Below, in pieces: positions 63,041 to 64,000 of a DNA stretch of 64,000 nucleotides. Numbering within the stretch: position 1 is the first letter of the stretch; every line of letters begins with the position of its first letter. A program made the translations under genes and the position numbers. The stretch comes from JBGRPZ01 sp041725955 (GTDB lineage: Bacteria > Bacteroidota > Bacteroidia > Bacteroidales > JBGRPZ01): positions 1 through 64,000 of the forward strand of contig JBGRQE010000001.1 in the NCBI GenBank assembly GCA_041725955.1, written 5' to 3'. The notes below the pieces were generated by a model. It saw only the letters and a list, made by a program, of their open reading frames with translations. It had not been told where the DNA came from and ran no database searches.

Positions 63041-64000
63041 ATGGTTCGTTTTTTAATTCATAGGCCAATTGCTGTATTTATGGTAGTGTTGGCTCTTACT
63101 TGTTTTGGGGTAGTTGCATGGTTTAAAATTCCTCTGTCTTTGATGCCGAATATTGATATACCTGAAATAGGAGTATATTTTAATTTACCAGGAAAATCGG
63201 CTCCACAAATTGAAAGACAGGTTTTGCAATCCTTACGGAAGTCATTGCAGCAAGTAGACAACATTAATAGTGTTGAAAGCAAAGCAAAAAATGAAGCAGC
63301 TATTGTTAAGCTTCGTTTGTCGTATGATGCAGATGTGCAAAGAGTGTATTTTGAGATCAACGAACAAATTGATCAGATGATGAGTCTTTTTCCCAAAGAT
63401 ATAACTCGTCCACTGGTAGTGAAAGCAAGTACTAACGATATTCCAACCTTTTATGTTGACGTATTTTCAAAGTCCCGACAGGGTAAATCTGTTTATTCTT
63501 TGTCCGACTTAAGTGTTTTGGCTGAAAAGGTTGTGAAACCTTATTTCGAACAGCTAAAAGAGATCGGATTTGTTGATATAGGAGGGGCTTCTTTTTCTGA
63601 AATTAGAATTCAACTTAAGCAACCCCAATGTGATGTTCTAGGCATAAATGAGACCGATCTATTGTCTATTTTAAGGGAAGAGCATGAGATGGCTAGCGAT
63701 ATTCTTTTGCAAGAAGGTATGTTTAAGTATATATTGCACTTTGGGGCTACTTTAAATAGTATTGACCAGATAAAAAAAATGTGGATTTCTCTCCCCCAGG
63801 GGCGTAAATGTCAAATTGGCGATATTGCAGAATTAGAAAAGCATTCTTTACCTCCAAAAGGATTTTATTTTGCAGATAATAATCCAGCTATTTTATTAGC
63901 TGTTAGTAAGCAAGCTGATGCTCGAATGGAGGATTTATCACAAAATATAGGGGCAACTCTTTCCACTCTTCAGCAATTATACCCAGACTTACAATTTAGG
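63041..64000 (+). CDS. RND efflux permease (3' end outside window)
   Basis: 320 codons are visible from the ATG at 63041. TM1 follows FLIHRPIAVFMVVLALTCFGVVAWFKIPLSLMP, then the porter domain IPEIGVYFNLPGKSAPQIERQVL and LRLSYDADVQRVYFEINEQID. This is the N-terminal half-repeat of an HME/HAE-type RND pump. With the lipoprotein adaptor it should export a small molecule using the proton gradient. A TolC-like gene is not seen upstream; it may follow outside the window. Confidence 0.92.
   Translation, partial: MVRFLIHRPIAVFMVVLALTCFGVVAWFKIPLSLMPNIDIPEIGVYFNLPGKSAPQIERQVLQSLRKSLQQVDNINSVESKAKNEAAIVKLRLSYDADVQRVYFEINEQIDQMMSLFPKDITRPLVVKASTNDIPTFYVDVFSKSRQGKSVYSLSDLSVLAEKVVKPYFEQLKEIGFVDIGGASFSEIRIQLKQPQCDVLGINETDLLSILREEHEMASDILLQEGMFKYILHFGATLNSIDQIKKMWISLPQGRKCQIGDIAELEKHSLPPKGFYFADNNPAILLAVSKQADARMEDLSQNIGATLSTLQQLYPDLQFR

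Overview
The window comes from a low-GC marine or anaerobic Bacteroidota, most like the Marinifilaceae/Labilibaculum-type Bacteroidia. That placement is inference; the sequence shows AT-rich DNA, TAnnTTTG-type promoters, little Shine-Dalgarno signal, SprA of the type IX secretion system, TonB-dependent receptors, an S46 peptidase, Omp28 and DUF6029-type proteins, and the gene order ruvA-sprA-gcvH-vanZ-tonB.

Layout. 1-16.4 kb: an Hsp20 gene cut by the window edge, a flippase-like membrane protein, glutamine synthetase, a TerC/Alx membrane protein, a TonB receptor that lacks its C-terminal barrel, exonuclease III, a ClC channel, type II NADH dehydrogenase, a small orphan RiPP-like precursor peptide with its own terminator (11270-11422), a frameshifted beta-propeller lipoprotein, an S46 dipeptidyl-peptidase of DPP11 type and a tRNA-dihydrouridine synthase. 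16.4-23 kb: HAD phosphatase, a CAU tRNA with a clear promoter and terminator, an 8-copy 22-bp tandem array, a porin-like barrel, a hybrid histidine kinase coupled to a TauE-type exporter, and an ECF sigma / membrane anti-sigma / periplasmic-sensor cassette. 23-33 kb: ruvA, the 7.4-kb sprA, gcvH, vanZ and tonB. 33-42 kb: a methyltransferase, uvrC, a TlpA - barrel - Omp28 operon, manA, and a LOG / P-loop kinase / dCMP deaminase operon.

42-48.6 kb is the accessory part: a 707-residue surface lipoprotein, a small membrane protein, a second, inverted 22-bp array (9 copies), a vsr endonuclease cut at its N-terminus by a decayed IS1-like element, and a lipoprotein with a glycine-zipper tail plus a two-TM partner lying between that element and a solo inverted IS1 end. 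48.6-64 kb: a nitroreductase, an NtrB/NtrC-type two-component pair divergent from a membrane-fusion protein and ABC ATPase without a permease, a SatP-type acetate transporter, rsmA, a SulP transporter, and an operon (outer-membrane barrel, propeller lipoprotein, lipoprotein membrane-fusion protein, RND permease) that runs off the end.

The points most worth following are the orphan RiPP-like peptide, the IS1-bounded lipoprotein/two-TM pair, the inverted 22-bp repeat arrays, and a recurrent pattern of reading frames broken by one missing base in a homopolymer, which may be slippage, phase variation or assembly error.
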